A stretch of 64,000 nucleotides of DNA from NCBI RefSeq assembly GCF_014279655.1, contig NZ_CP047946.1:1116001-1180000 (forward strand), written 5' to 3'. A program made the position numbers and the translations under genes. Shown one piece after another: positions 46,069 to 54,115 of this stretch. The notes beneath the pieces are model-generated. The model was given only the letters and a program-made list of their open reading frames with translations, was not told the DNA's origin and did no database searches. The stretch comes from Synechococcus sp. ROS8604. Its GTDB lineage: Bacteria > Cyanobacteriota > Cyanobacteriia > PCC-6307 > Cyanobiaceae. How positions within the stretch are numbered: position 1 is the stretch's first letter; each line of letters starts with the position of its first letter.

Positions 46069-46404
46069 TCATCGCTTGTGCTCCACTCCAAAGCCGGTTA
46101 ATTCCGCCAGCAACCTGATTGCCCCAATGGCATTATTCTCCCTGCCTGATGCAACACTATCCCGTGCGATCTGTTCAAGCATCTGAACCTTGCTAGCGAG
46201 CATGTCAGTGCGGTCTATATCAACGAGATCGTCCTTCACTACATCCCTAGCTTCGCGGATATAGAGATTGGCTGAATCTTCACTGAGCCCCCATCGTTGC
46301 TGAACATGGCGCTTTAGCTCACGTTGTGAATAACCCTTGACGATCAGGTCAGCCAGTTCTTCTATGCGAGCTTTCTTTTCGACTTTGGTACATTTTTTTC
46401 CCAT
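46069..46404 (-). CDS. Small HTH protein, phage terminase small-subunit-like
   Basis: A 111-residue protein. The N-terminus is basic, with a homeodomain-like helix-turn-helix (ELADLIVKGYSQRELKRHVQQRWGLSEDSANLYIREAR), followed by a helical oligomerisation-like part (VDIDRTDMLASKVQMLEQIARDS, NNAIGAIRLLAELTGFG). This arrangement matches small terminase subunits or their relatives in phage satellites. A degraded paralogue lies at 37560-37660. It follows the primase-helicase gene on the same strand by 57 bp. Confidence 0.65.
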   Translation of the reverse strand: MGKKCTKVEKKARIEELADLIVKGYSQRELKRHVQQRWGLSEDSANLYIREARDVVKDDLVDIDRTDMLASKVQMLEQIARDSVASGRENNAIGAIRLLAELTGFGVEHKR

Positions 46405-46460
46405 GAGATCAGGCTAAATAGGTCAAAAGGAAGAGATGAAGGTGAACTGGTGACGAGCGA

Positions 46461-48740
46461 TCAGATTTCTTCGTCATCGTCGAACTCGTAGACGGGTGGA
46501 CCTTCGGCAATTAATGCCTTGGCTTGTGCGCCGGAGATGGTGCGCTTGGTGACGTGTTGAAACTTGTTGGCGATCTGAACAGGCAACAAACCAGGGCTGT
46601 CTTTGACGATTTTCCAGAAGGCATCGGTGTGATCGTTCAAGGAGTGGGGAGAGAGAGACACCCCGGAAAGGTCTGGGGTGTTTTGTTGGAAGTCATTGCC
46701 TTCAGCTGTTGAAGGTTGGATGCACATTGGAAGTGTTGTTAGAAGTTCAGGAAGTAGTGGTGAACTACCTTCTTCACCTACTTCCAACATTTCTTCCTCT
46801 TTTATTAGGGGGTGTCTCTCTCTTGTTTGAACCCCTTTCTCTTTTTGTGGCTTTTGTTGGAAGCTATTTCTGAACTCATGCGGCATGAAGTACAGACCAG
46901 CAACCCCTTGGCGTGGCTTTTGAACTAACCATCGACGGCAAGCAGTGTCACGACCGACAGAGCTTCTGAGGGTGTTTCCTTCATCAGAAGAAAGCCCCAT
47001 CAACTGTTCTGCATCACGAAGCCCGATGGGCTTCTCTTGCAGCTTCAAAAGGTTTTGAAACTTGGTCCGCCAGCTTTGGTCTGGAGCCATGTGACTCAGA
47101 TCGGAATCAAGAGTCCAAGCCCAACCGTTTGGCAGCCCATCAATCAGCTCAGTCCTTTGAACTCGTAATTGCCAAAGGATGCCTGTTTCACGCTTCTTGT
47201 CGGTCTGAAGAGTCCGTAGCTCCTCCTCTCCCTCTACCTGCTTGAGATTGAACAGACCCCACACACCTGCAGGGGTGTCTTTTGTTCCGCTTGCTTTACC
47301 TCCACCATTGTTGTGGTGAATGATGATTCCAGACTTGCCGCAATCATTGATGAACTTGGCAATCTTGCGAATCACCAGCTTTCCGAAATCAGCGTGATTT
47401 TCATCAACGCTCAGGCTGCGTGCGACAGCGCGAGCAGAGTCAACAATCACCAGATCAACGTTGTTGCGGATGAGGAGCTTCAGCTGTTCAACGTGACGCC
47501 CCTTTGCAAGATCAAAGGTCTTGCTAAAAAACCAATCCTTTCCAACCTCTAGCCCAGGATGGAATTCACTTTTTGCCATGCCAATCGCTTTGACGCGACG
47601 GCTGAAAGTGCCACCTTCCTCCAACTGAAGGATTAACGGGACACCTTTGGCAATTGGGAAGCCAAGGAAGTCAGAACCTGTTGCTACAGCATGAGCAATG
47701 GAATAACAGAGCAGTGATTTGCCTGTACCCGGGTCAGCACTGATAACAATGGTTTCTTCCTTTGGCAGCAGGAATGGGATGACCCAACTGCTGTCGATGT
47801 CGTCATCGCCTTCGAGGTCTTCTGCACTCCCAAGGAATCCGTTTTCAGTGGTTCCAGCGCGGCAATCATCGATGTCAGCCAGAAGCTGACTGAATGGAAT
47901 CCGCAGCTTGGTTGCAAGCACCCTGCAGGTGTCATCAACGGTCTGAACATCACTTACTTCAGCTAATGCCTTCACCAGACGTTTGCGCTCAGCTGGGGTG
48001 TAGCTGCGCTTCAATTCACCATCGTGTTGCAGCAAAGGCGCTGGCAATGGCCATCCTTCGACCTCTGCAGCATCTAAGTGCTCCTGAAGAGCTTCTGCTC
48101 CATGTCTTACCAGGAAATCATCGGCGCCATTCTTGGCACCGTTTGGCTCGCTAGGGAGCGTGCAGCGGTGTGGTTTTGCTCCACGCTTACGGGTCCAATT
48201 GCCAATATCTGTGGCGGCATCATCAACACTGATGTTGTCTTCAATGTCGGAGTCAAAAAGGATGATGACCTTGCGACCACGCATCGGAATCGTCTTTAGT
48301 TCAGGCAAAAGATGGGTGTCATTGTCTGGATCCCAATTGCCCTTTTCGTCACGGCAATCTTTGGTGTTCCAAGTGCCTGTCAGACCGACAAAGCAGAACC
48401 CTGTTGGGATGTGCTCGAAGCAACTATCAACCTTGACTGGACCCTCAATAAATACCAGCGGGGTGTTGATGTTGTCGAGGTAACCCTCTGGCATCAACGG
48501 GCTGAAATAAGGTCGCGAACCACTTCCTTTTGGCGCTTTGAATTTGGGCTTACCTGTAGGGAACAAACGTCTGACGATGTAATCATCGCCGTTGCTGTCT
48601 ATGTATGGCTTGCCCTCAGGGTCGAGGTAGCGAATACCAAGATGGCAGCCATCACTGAAATAATTGTTTTCAGGCAGCTCTGTTTTGACTCCTCTTTTTC
48701 TCAGGTATTCGACGTGATCTTTTCGGAGCTTTGGCATCAC
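46461..48740 (-). CDS. Primase-helicase type replication protein (Toprim-like DUF3854 plus RepA-like ATPase)
   Basis: A 759-residue protein. The first about 230 residues resemble the DUF3854/Toprim-like primase domain (VFIEGPVKVDS, VIILFDSDIED with the acidic metal site near residue 163). Residues about 320 to 560 form a RecA-fold ATPase of the RepA/AAA_25 type, with Walker A ADPGTGKS (335-342) and Walker B LVIVDSARAV. The C-terminal about 150 residues are Pro/Ser-rich and end in a winged-helix-like segment (PVQIANKFQHVTKRTISGAQAKALIAEG). It probably initiates autonomous replication of the excised element. It overlaps the upstream gene by 4 bp. Confidence 0.8.
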   Translation of the reverse strand: MMPKLRKDHVEYLRKRGVKTELPENNYFSDGCHLGIRYLDPEGKPYIDSNGDDYIVRRLFPTGKPKFKAPKGSGSRPYFSPLMPEGYLDNINTPLVFIEGPVKVDSCFEHIPTGFCFVGLTGTWNTKDCRDEKGNWDPDNDTHLLPELKTIPMRGRKVIILFDSDIEDNISVDDAATDIGNWTRKRGAKPHRCTLPSEPNGAKNGADDFLVRHGAEALQEHLDAAEVEGWPLPAPLLQHDGELKRSYTPAERKRLVKALAEVSDVQTVDDTCRVLATKLRIPFSQLLADIDDCRAGTTENGFLGSAEDLEGDDDIDSSWVIPFLLPKEETIVISADPGTGKSLLCYSIAHAVATGSDFLGFPIAKGVPLILQLEEGGTFSRRVKAIGMAKSEFHPGLEVGKDWFFSKTFDLAKGRHVEQLKLLIRNNVDLVIVDSARAVARSLSVDENHADFGKLVIRKIAKFINDCGKSGIIIHHNNGGGKASGTKDTPAGVWGLFNLKQVEGEEELRTLQTDKKRETGILWQLRVQRTELIDGLPNGWAWTLDSDLSHMAPDQSWRTKFQNLLKLQEKPIGLRDAEQLMGLSSDEGNTLRSSVGRDTACRRWLVQKPRQGVAGLYFMPHEFRNSFQQKPQKEKGVQTRERHPLIKEEEMLEVGEEGSSPLLPELLTTLPMCIQPSTAEGNDFQQNTPDLSGVSLSPHSLNDHTDAFWKIVKDSPGLLPVQIANKFQHVTKRTISGAQAKALIAEGPPVYEFDDDEEI

Positions 48741-49132
48741 CCTTGTCCCCCATCAACTAGTTGATCAAGGGTTGTCTCCTCGTAGATCTCGATGGCTTGT
48801 TGGAGATGCTTTAGTTCTGCGGCTCTACGTTCGTCTTCTTTGCGCACCGCTTCAACAGTCCGTCGACGCTGCATCTCCCGAATTGCAGGGATGCAATAGA
48901 GGACAGGTCCACCGATGGATCCTGTTGCATAAACCCAATGCGTTCCAGGATCGAGACTGCGCTCACGGCGCATATTTCTAAGGGTGCTGGGCTTTAAAGC
49001 CAAAATCTTTGCGGCTTCAGGCTCATGCACCCATTCAGGAATGTAGTTCCCTGCTCTTAATCGGTCCCCAGATTCGCTCGAAATAGGCGCAGATTTCTGG
49101 AGAGTCTTCTGGCTTAGATGCGTTGATGACAT
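48737..49132 (-). CDS. Small HTH protein, excisionase/MerR-like
   Basis: A 131-residue protein. Its central part WVHEPEAAKILALKPSTLRNMRRE matches the helix-turn-helix of HTH_17/excisionase proteins, in which a Pro-Ser-Thr-Leu turn precedes the recognition helix. The tail is a charged helix (RRRTVEAVRKEDERRAAELKHLQQAIE). It overlaps both neighbours (4 bp with the primase, about 96 bp with the next gene). It likely controls excision or element genes. Confidence 0.65.
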   Translation of the reverse strand: MSSTHLSQKTLQKSAPISSESGDRLRAGNYIPEWVHEPEAAKILALKPSTLRNMRRERSLDPGTHWVYATGSIGGPVLYCIPAIREMQRRRTVEAVRKEDERRAAELKHLQQAIEIYEETTLDQLVDGGQG

Positions 49133-49424
49133 CTTGAGCCTCCTGCCTTAATTCGGCAGAGGGCCATCCTTCAGTTTCAAGAATTTCTATTTGAAGTGCT
49201 CGAAGAAACCCGTTGATCTTGTAATTCAACAGATCCCCTTTTTTGCTTTCGCCTTTCATGTCTTCAAGACGGCAACCGACAGCGGTTTGTCTTCTGACAA
49301 ACCTACGAGCCGCTACTGGATCAACATCCTTGGGGATGTTCAAACGTGATGCGCGCCGACATGCAATCGGCTTGCTCATGTAGGACTCCAGGGAGCCTTC
49401 AATCGGGCGTGGCTCAATCAGCAC
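49035..49424 (-). CDS. Hypothetical protein at the island's right end
   Basis: A 129-residue frame. An internal ATG at 49379 (MSKPIACRRASRLNIP) is an alternative start. It is basic at the N-terminus and helical after (LLNYKINGFLRALQIEILE; SPEICAYFERIWGPIKS). It overlaps the HTH gene start by about 96 bp, typical of compact phage-like modules. It is the first gene read inward from the right att repeat. No family recognised. Confidence 0.55.
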   Translation of the reverse strand: MLIEPRPIEGSLESYMSKPIACRRASRLNIPKDVDPVAARRFVRRQTAVGCRLEDMKGESKKGDLLNYKINGFLRALQIEILETEGWPSAELRQEAQDVINASKPEDSPEICAYFERIWGPIKSRELHS

Positions 49425-49568
49425 TTCAAAAGATTTGGTCTGATGGATGACGCGAGTGACGAAAACGGCGGTCCAGGGGCACTGATGCGGCTATTTCTGT
49501 CGGGCTCAATGAGCTTGTTATCAGTATGGCGAGGGTGCCCGTAGGTAGGGCGTAACGCTCGGAAAGTC

Positions 49569-49619
49569 GTGTGCAAAACCAGTCCCTCACTCAATGCTTT
49601 GCACACATTTTGCACACAC
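49569..49619 (+). promoter_or_regulatory. Possible integrase arm-type sites, right end
   Basis: An inverted copy GTGTGCAAAA (49569-49578) and a direct pair TTTGCACACATTTTGCACAC (from 49598) mirror the repeats at 37921-37942. They lie just inside the right att repeat. The same location in the older copy carries a decayed version (37678-37697). Confidence 0.6.
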
Positions 49620-49623
49620 CACC

Positions 49624-49736
49624 CTGCAGGCAATAAAAAGCCGCCTTGGGTGGGCGGCTCAGATATCAGTGCTGGACTGACTTGTTTTGCAGTCGGGGTG
49701 ACAGGATTCGAACCTGCGACATCCTGCTCCCAAAGC
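49624..49736 (+). repeat. att direct repeat, right copy
   Basis: Nearly identical to 37705-37818 and continuous with the complete tRNA-Pro. The recombination crossover must lie within this repeat, most likely in the anticodon-to-3' part of the tRNA. Confidence 0.93.
49634..49659 (-). terminator. tRNA-Pro terminator
   Basis: On the minus strand, the stem AGCCGCC / GGCGGCT is followed by a run of T, about 35 bases after the tRNA 3' end. The same hairpin is carried in the left att copy (37721-37741). Confidence 0.85.
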
Positions 49737-49766
49737 AGGCGCGCTACCAAACTGCGCTACACCCCG
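49693..49766 (-). tRNA. trnP: tRNA-Pro (anticodon TGG)
   Basis: The 74-nt minus-strand sequence begins CGGGGTGTAGCGCAGTTTGG, has the anticodon stem-loop CCTGC-TTTGGGA-GCAGG with anticodon TGG, the T-arm GCAGGTTCGAATCCTGT, and closes with CACCCCG plus discriminator A. CCA is not encoded. It is the integration target; its 3' part is duplicated at the left end of the island. Confidence 0.97.
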
Positions 49767-49844
49767 TAGCTTCTCCACTTTAAAGGAATGGGTCCTCCTG
49801 ATTGCAGGGATGAGTGTCTAAGCTGACAAAAAGCTTTTCCGGGT

Positions 49845-50228
49845 ATGTCACAGTCCTGGACGCCAGGTGCTGTCGATGCGTTGAGGCAGCAACACAATCT
49901 CCCTTTCGTCCGAACGGATGAGCAGGGGCAGGTGGTTGAGTTCAACGACCGCTTTCGTCTGATTTACGGCTGGGACGATGGCTTAGTTGGTCAAACCATT
50001 GGGATGATTCTGCCAGCGTCCTTTCGTGAGCTCCATCACGCTGGATTCTCTCGTTTTAAGCTCACAGAGATATCAAAGCTTGTTAATCACCCTCTTGAGT
50101 TGGCGACGATTTGTCGTGATGGAGCTGAAATTCGTAGTGAACATTTCATTGTTGCTGAGCGTAGTGATGATGGTGGATGGAGTTTTGCAGCAACGCTGAG
50201 GCCCCTGGAAGGACCCCATGCTTGCTGA
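49845..50228 (+). CDS. PAS-domain protein
   Basis: A 127-residue single PAS domain: LPFVRTDEQGQVVEFNDRFRLIYGWDDGLVGQTIGMILPASFRELHHAGFSRF is the typical PAS core. There is no output domain. It overlaps the next histidine-kinase gene by 11 bp, so it is probably a detached sensory input for that kinase, or a partner that heterodimerises with its PAS region. Confidence 0.85.
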   Translation: MSQSWTPGAVDALRQQHNLPFVRTDEQGQVVEFNDRFRLIYGWDDGLVGQTIGMILPASFRELHHAGFSRFKLTEISKLVNHPLELATICRDGAEIRSEHFIVAERSDDGGWSFAATLRPLEGPHAC

Positions 50229-51405
50229 AAACAGCTCTTCTGGGTCAGCAGATTCTGGATCTCTGATCCAGCAGATGAGTCAGTCGCTCGGACTGCTGAG
50301 AGTTGCCTTTGATTCCACGGGTGAAGCGATGTTGATCGTGGATGAATCCTCTGCAGTGCGCTGGGCTAATCAGCAAGCTGCAGATCTCTGGGGAGGAGGA
50401 ATCACATTGCAGATGGTTGGACGGCCTCTTTCCGCTTTGCTGCAGTTCCACCATCTTGATCGAAGCCCCATTGGGGATCAAGAGCCAACTCACCCTTTAC
50501 AAAAAGCCGTTTCAGCTGAAGGTCGTAATTCTTATCTAATACAAGCACTTTCTGAGCCTGGTCTCGATCAGTCGCAACTAATTACTCGCTTGGTGAGTTG
50601 GCGTCAGATTATTCAGATGAACCAGAGCTTTGTTTTGTTGATTTTTCGTGATCTTGAGCCCTTAGAGAAAGCTTTGGCAAGACAACGGCAATTTATCGAT
50701 AAGCTTGCTCATGAGTTAAGAACTCCGCTTGCGATTATTACCGGAAATTTGCGTCGGATGAAGCGTAAAGAGCATCTGTCTGGGAAAAATCTCCAATCCT
50801 TATCCGATGCCACCGCAGAGACACATCGTATGGCAAGTCTTGTTGATAATCTTTTGTTGCTTTCGGAGTTAGATGCTGACTGCCGCCGTTGGACGTTGCA
50901 AATAGATGATTTGCGAATTTACGTTGATCAATGGGCTGCTAAGCTGAATCCTGAATCAAGAGAATGTCTACAGACGATTGTTGCTAATGAAAATGATGAA
51001 TATCAGGTTCAGCTTGACCAAGATGCTTTTCATCTGATTCTCGATAACCTTCTCGATAACAGCCGTCGGTTTTGTCGTTCTCGGCTGTTGATCCAGATAC
51101 GCTTAATCAAGAATCCATCACACGTTGAGCTGCAATTTATAGACAATGGACCTGGGATGCAAAATGATGACAATTACGATGCCGCCTTTGAGAGGTTCGT
51201 CCGTATTGAGGAGCATCGAAAGGCTGATATGACCGATGGAGGTGGACTTGGACTCCCATTGGTGAAAAGTTTGATGGAAGGAATGGGTGGGTCAGCAAGT
51301 TGTATGTCGTTTCAAGAATTCACAGGCTCGATCAGTCAGGGTCTCGTTGTGACATTGCGATTCCCATGCCCTAGGTCGTCTGTTGGAGTAAAGAGCTTTC
51401 TTTAA
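50218..51405 (+). CDS. Sensor histidine kinase (PAS-HisKA-HATPase)
   Basis: A 395-residue kinase without clear membrane segments, so probably cytoplasmic. A PAS-like N-terminal part (GEAMLIVDESSAVRWANQQAADLW) is followed by HisKA with the phospho-acceptor His165 in DKLAHELRTPL, and HATPase with N box (LILDNLLDNSRRF), DNGPGM and GGGLGLPLV. It is the second gene of the PAS-kinase pair. Its stop overlaps by 4 bp the stop of a convergent response regulator, its likely partner. Confidence 0.93.
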   Translation: MLAENSSSGSADSGSLIQQMSQSLGLLRVAFDSTGEAMLIVDESSAVRWANQQAADLWGGGITLQMVGRPLSALLQFHHLDRSPIGDQEPTHPLQKAVSAEGRNSYLIQALSEPGLDQSQLITRLVSWRQIIQMNQSFVLLIFRDLEPLEKALARQRQFIDKLAHELRTPLAIITGNLRRMKRKEHLSGKNLQSLSDATAETHRMASLVDNLLLLSELDADCRRWTLQIDDLRIYVDQWAAKLNPESRECLQTIVANENDEYQVQLDQDAFHLILDNLLDNSRRFCRSRLLIQIRLIKNPSHVELQFIDNGPGMQNDDNYDAAFERFVRIEEHRKADMTDGGGLGLPLVKSLMEGMGGSASCMSFQEFTGSISQGLVVTLRFPCPRSSVGVKSFL

Positions 51406-51755
51406 AGATAACGCGCGAGTAATTCAGGCAAAAGTTCGAATAAGTCTGGTTTAAGAATAAAGTCACTAGCACCTAGGGCCTTGGCTTCGCTGCGTTTATT
51501 GTCTTCATTGAAAGCAGTGACGACTAGAACCGGCACAGCATTGGAGCGGTCCCGTAACTGTTGCAGGCAGGTCATTCCATTCATGTTTGGCATCATCCAG
51601 TCGAGCAAAATCAAGTCAATTTGACGTTGATCCAATAGCTCCAACAAGGCTTCTCCGTCTGAACAAACCACAGGATCAACGCCCTCATCGATTAATTCGT
51701 CTCGAATTAATTCACGTAACCGCGGATCATCATCAACAATGGCGACGCATTTCAT
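51402..51755 (-). CDS. Single-domain response regulator (CheY-like)
   Basis: From ATG 51755 the 117-residue receiver has the acidic pair VDDD near residues 8-10, phospho-acceptor Asp52 in LILLDWMMPNM, Thr in VVTAFNE and the Lys in FILKP. There is no output domain, so it acts by protein contact or phosphotransfer. It converges on the histidine kinase with overlapping stops. A longer frame to 51791 is unlikely. Confidence 0.92.
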   Translation of the reverse strand: MKCVAIVDDDPRLRELIRDELIDEGVDPVVCSDGEALLELLDQRQIDLILLDWMMPNMNGMTCLQQLRDRSNAVPVLVVTAFNEDNKRSEAKALGASDFILKPDLFELLPELLARYL

Positions 51756-51827
51756 CGTTTCTCGATAAGAGGTGCCTGCGCCTGAAACCACTAAAAAGGA
51801 ATGGAGAAAGGTGTAGCTTTGAACTAA

Positions 51828-51899
51828 TGGGTCGCCTGAGATTCGAACTCAGGACCAATCGGTTAAAAGCCGAGTGCTCTACCGCTGAGCTAGCGACCC
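51828..51899 (-). tRNA. trnK: tRNA-Lys (anticodon TTT)
   Basis: The 72-nt minus-strand sequence begins GGGTCGCTAGCTCAGCGG, has anticodon loop CTTTTAA (anticodon TTT) between CTCGG and CCGAT, T-arm CTGAGTTCGAATCTCAG and acceptor end GCGACCC plus A. CCA is not encoded. Confidence 0.97.
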
Positions 51900-51960
51900 G
51901 CCGCATGGGCATGCCATTCAGGCACCTGTGGAGGTTATCACTTAACGATCCACCTGCAAG

Positions 51961-52542
51961 ATGCTTGTCCCCCCGTTGATGACCGAGTTGGGAATGAACA
52001 ACCCATGGCCCCAACCCAGCATCGCTTCGGATGCCTGGATTGCACCTGGAGCGGTGCTGATGGCCGATGTGACTGTGAGTTCAGGAGCAAGCATTTGGCC
52101 AACCGCCGTTGTCCGTGGAGACATGGCAGCCATTCATATCGGTGCTCGTAGCAATGTTCAGGAGGGAGCTGTTCTGCATGGCGATCCGAATTTTCCTGTT
52201 CAAATTGCCGAAAACGTGACGATTGGACATCGAGCCGTTGTTCATGGCGCCTTGCTGGAGGCTGGTTGTTTGATTGGTATCGGTGCCGTTGTCCTCAATG
52301 GCGTCACCGTTGGGCGTGGGGCTCTTGTTGCAGCCGGGTCTGTGGTCACGAAAGATGTTCCAGCCCAAACCTTTGTGGCGGGTGTGCCTGCCAAGGTGAA
52401 ACGTGAGCTGAGTCAGGAGGAGATCGAAGATCAGTGGCACCACGCAGATCACTACGCCGAACTGGCTGCGCAGTGGTCTCAATTGCTGCAAAACCAAACG
52501 GACTGCCCACTGTTGATCCCGGCTTCTCCCGACTGTCCTTAA
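51961..52542 (+). CDS. Gamma-carbonic-anhydrase-like hexapeptide-repeat protein
   Basis: A left-handed beta-helix protein of the YrdA/gamma-CA type: IWPTAVVRGDMAAIHIGARSNVQEGAVLHGD, NVTIGHRAVVHGALLEAGCLIGIGAVVLNG and GRGALVAAGSVVTKDV contain the hexapeptide turns and the metal-binding His residues. A C-terminal helix closes the trimer. The start may be ATG 51994 (MNNPWPQ). Activity as a carbonic anhydrase is not certain for this subfamily. It is followed 27 bp later by psbY. Confidence 0.88.
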   Translation: MLVPPLMTELGMNNPWPQPSIASDAWIAPGAVLMADVTVSSGASIWPTAVVRGDMAAIHIGARSNVQEGAVLHGDPNFPVQIAENVTIGHRAVVHGALLEAGCLIGIGAVVLNGVTVGRGALVAAGSVVTKDVPAQTFVAGVPAKVKRELSQEEIEDQWHHADHYAELAAQWSQLLQNQTDCPLLIPASPDCP

Positions 52543-52569
52543 ACTCCAAAAGCTTTTCTAAATGGACTC

Positions 52570-52692
52570 ATGGACCTTCGGCTTGTGCTCGTGGCTTCTC
52601 CGATCCTTCTGGCACTTGCCTGGGCTGGGTTCAACATTGGTCGTGCTGCCGTTGGTCAGCTCCAGCTGATGATCAAACGAAGCCGCGCTTGA
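52570..52692 (+). CDS. psbY: Photosystem II protein PsbY
   Basis: A 40-residue single-span thylakoid protein: MDLRLVLVASPILLALAWAG followed by FNIGRAAVGQLQLM and a basic tail. The AWAxxNIGRAA motif is the PsbY signature. It sits between the hexapeptide-repeat gene and trmFO on the same strand. Confidence 0.92.
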   Translation: MDLRLVLVASPILLALAWAGFNIGRAAVGQLQLMIKRSRA

Positions 52693-52735
52693 TGGTGATC
52701 GATAGGGTTGAGTTGAGTTCTCGATCCCATCGTCC

Positions 52736-54115
52736 TTGAGCGAACAGTCTTCGGTTGTTGTGATTGGTGCTGGCCTTGCTGGTACGGAAGCTGCTTGGCA
52801 GGTCGCAAAAGCAGGCGTTCCCGTCACGCTCTGGGAGATGCGCCCTTACAAGCGCTCTCCTGCTCATCACAGCTCTGAGTTTGCAGAGCTTGTTTGCAGC
52901 AACAGCTTCGGCGCTCTTAGCAGTGATCGTGCAGCAGGGTTGTTGCAGGAAGAATTAAGACGTCTTGGATCCTTGGTTATCCAAACGGCAGACCATCATT
53001 CCGTCCCCGCCGGCGGTGCTCTTGCTGTTGATCGTGGTCGCTACAGCGCAGCACTCACCTCTGCTTTAGACGCCCATTCTTTGGTCACGATTCGTCGAGA
53101 AGAGCAGTTAGCGCTGCCGGATCCTGATCAGATCACCGTTCTGGCCACAGGTCCGCTTACGAGTGAGGCACTGGCTGATGATCTACGTGCTTTCACGGGC
53201 CGAGATGATTGCCATTTTTTCGATGCGGCGAGTCCGATCGTTGAAGGGGAAAGCATCGATATGACCAAGGCCTTTCGTGCCAGTCGTTACGACAAGGGCG
53301 ATGCCGATTACATCAATTGTCCGATGGATCGAGACCAGTTTTTGGCGTTTCGAACGGCTCTTTTGGAGGCCGAACAAGCCGAACTCAAGGACTTTGATCA
53401 GAGCAGTGCCACTTTTTTTGAGGGCTGTTTGCCCATTGAAGAGTTGGCCCGTCGTGGCGAGGACACGATGCGGTACGGACCTCTCAAGCCAATCGGGTTA
53501 TGGGATCCGCGCTGGGGGGATGTGAATGACCGGGATGTACGCCGTGCCAAACGGGCCTATGCCGTTGTGCAATTGCGACAGGAAGACAAGGACGGCCGAC
53601 TCTGGAATCTGGTGGGCTTCCAGACCAATCTCAAGTGGGGGGAACAGAAACGTGTGCTGCGTCTCATTCCAGGCCTGGAGCAGGCCGATTTCGTGCGTTT
53701 TGGCGTGATGCATCGCAACACCTTTTTGGAGGCACCAGAACTGTTGGATCCGACCCTCCAGTTCCGACGCAGACTTCATCTGCTAGCCGCTGGCCAAATC
53801 ACGGGAACTGAGGGGTATGCAGCTGCTGTTGCAGGAGGCTGGTTGGCTGGCACCAATGCAGCACGGCTGGTTCAGGGTCAAGAACCGATTCAGTTGCCGC
53901 ACACCACGATGATCGGAGCACTCACCCATTTCATCAGTGAGGCACCATCGGGCAAATTCCAGCCCATGCCCCCAAATTTCGGCTTGATGCCTGAGCTTCA
54001 GGAGCGCATCAGAGATAAGCGCGCCCGTTATGGCGCTTACCGCGATAGAGCCTTGGCGGATCTTCAAAGCACCATCGAAGAGAGCCAGGTTGCCCATGCC
54101 GCTTGCCCCGCTTAA
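52736..54115 (+). CDS. trmFO: Methylenetetrahydrofolate-tRNA-(uracil-5-)-methyltransferase
   Basis: A folate- and FAD-dependent enzyme that methylates U54 of tRNA. The N-terminal FAD Rossmann motif [18 protein letters not shown] and the WEMRP sequence, [38 protein letters not shown], and the C-terminal [16 protein letters not shown] are diagnostic. At 459 aa it is full length. It starts with TTG, 43 bp after psbY. The active-site Cys is in the NCPMD segment. Confidence 0.96.
   Translation: MSEQSSVVVIGAGLAGTEAAWQVAKAGVPVTLWEMRPYKRSPAHHSSEFAELVCSNSFGALSSDRAAGLLQEELRRLGSLVIQTADHHSVPAGGALAVDRGRYSAALTSALDAHSLVTIRREEQLALPDPDQITVLATGPLTSEALADDLRAFTGRDDCHFFDAASPIVEGESIDMTKAFRASRYDKGDADYINCPMDRDQFLAFRTALLEAEQAELKDFDQSSATFFEGCLPIEELARRGEDTMRYGPLKPIGLWDPRWGDVNDRDVRRAKRAYAVVQLRQEDKDGRLWNLVGFQTNLKWGEQKRVLRLIPGLEQADFVRFGVMHRNTFLEAPELLDPTLQFRRRLHLLAAGQITGTEGYAAAVAGGWLAGTNAARLVQGQEPIQLPHTTMIGALTHFISEAPSGKFQPMPPNFGLMPELQERIRDKRARYGAYRDRALADLQSTIEESQVAHAACPA

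Noticed and set aside
49418-49750. 110-codon minus-strand ORF over the right att repeat
   Set aside because: It reads through the tRNA-Pro gene and its terminator, so it is not a protein gene.
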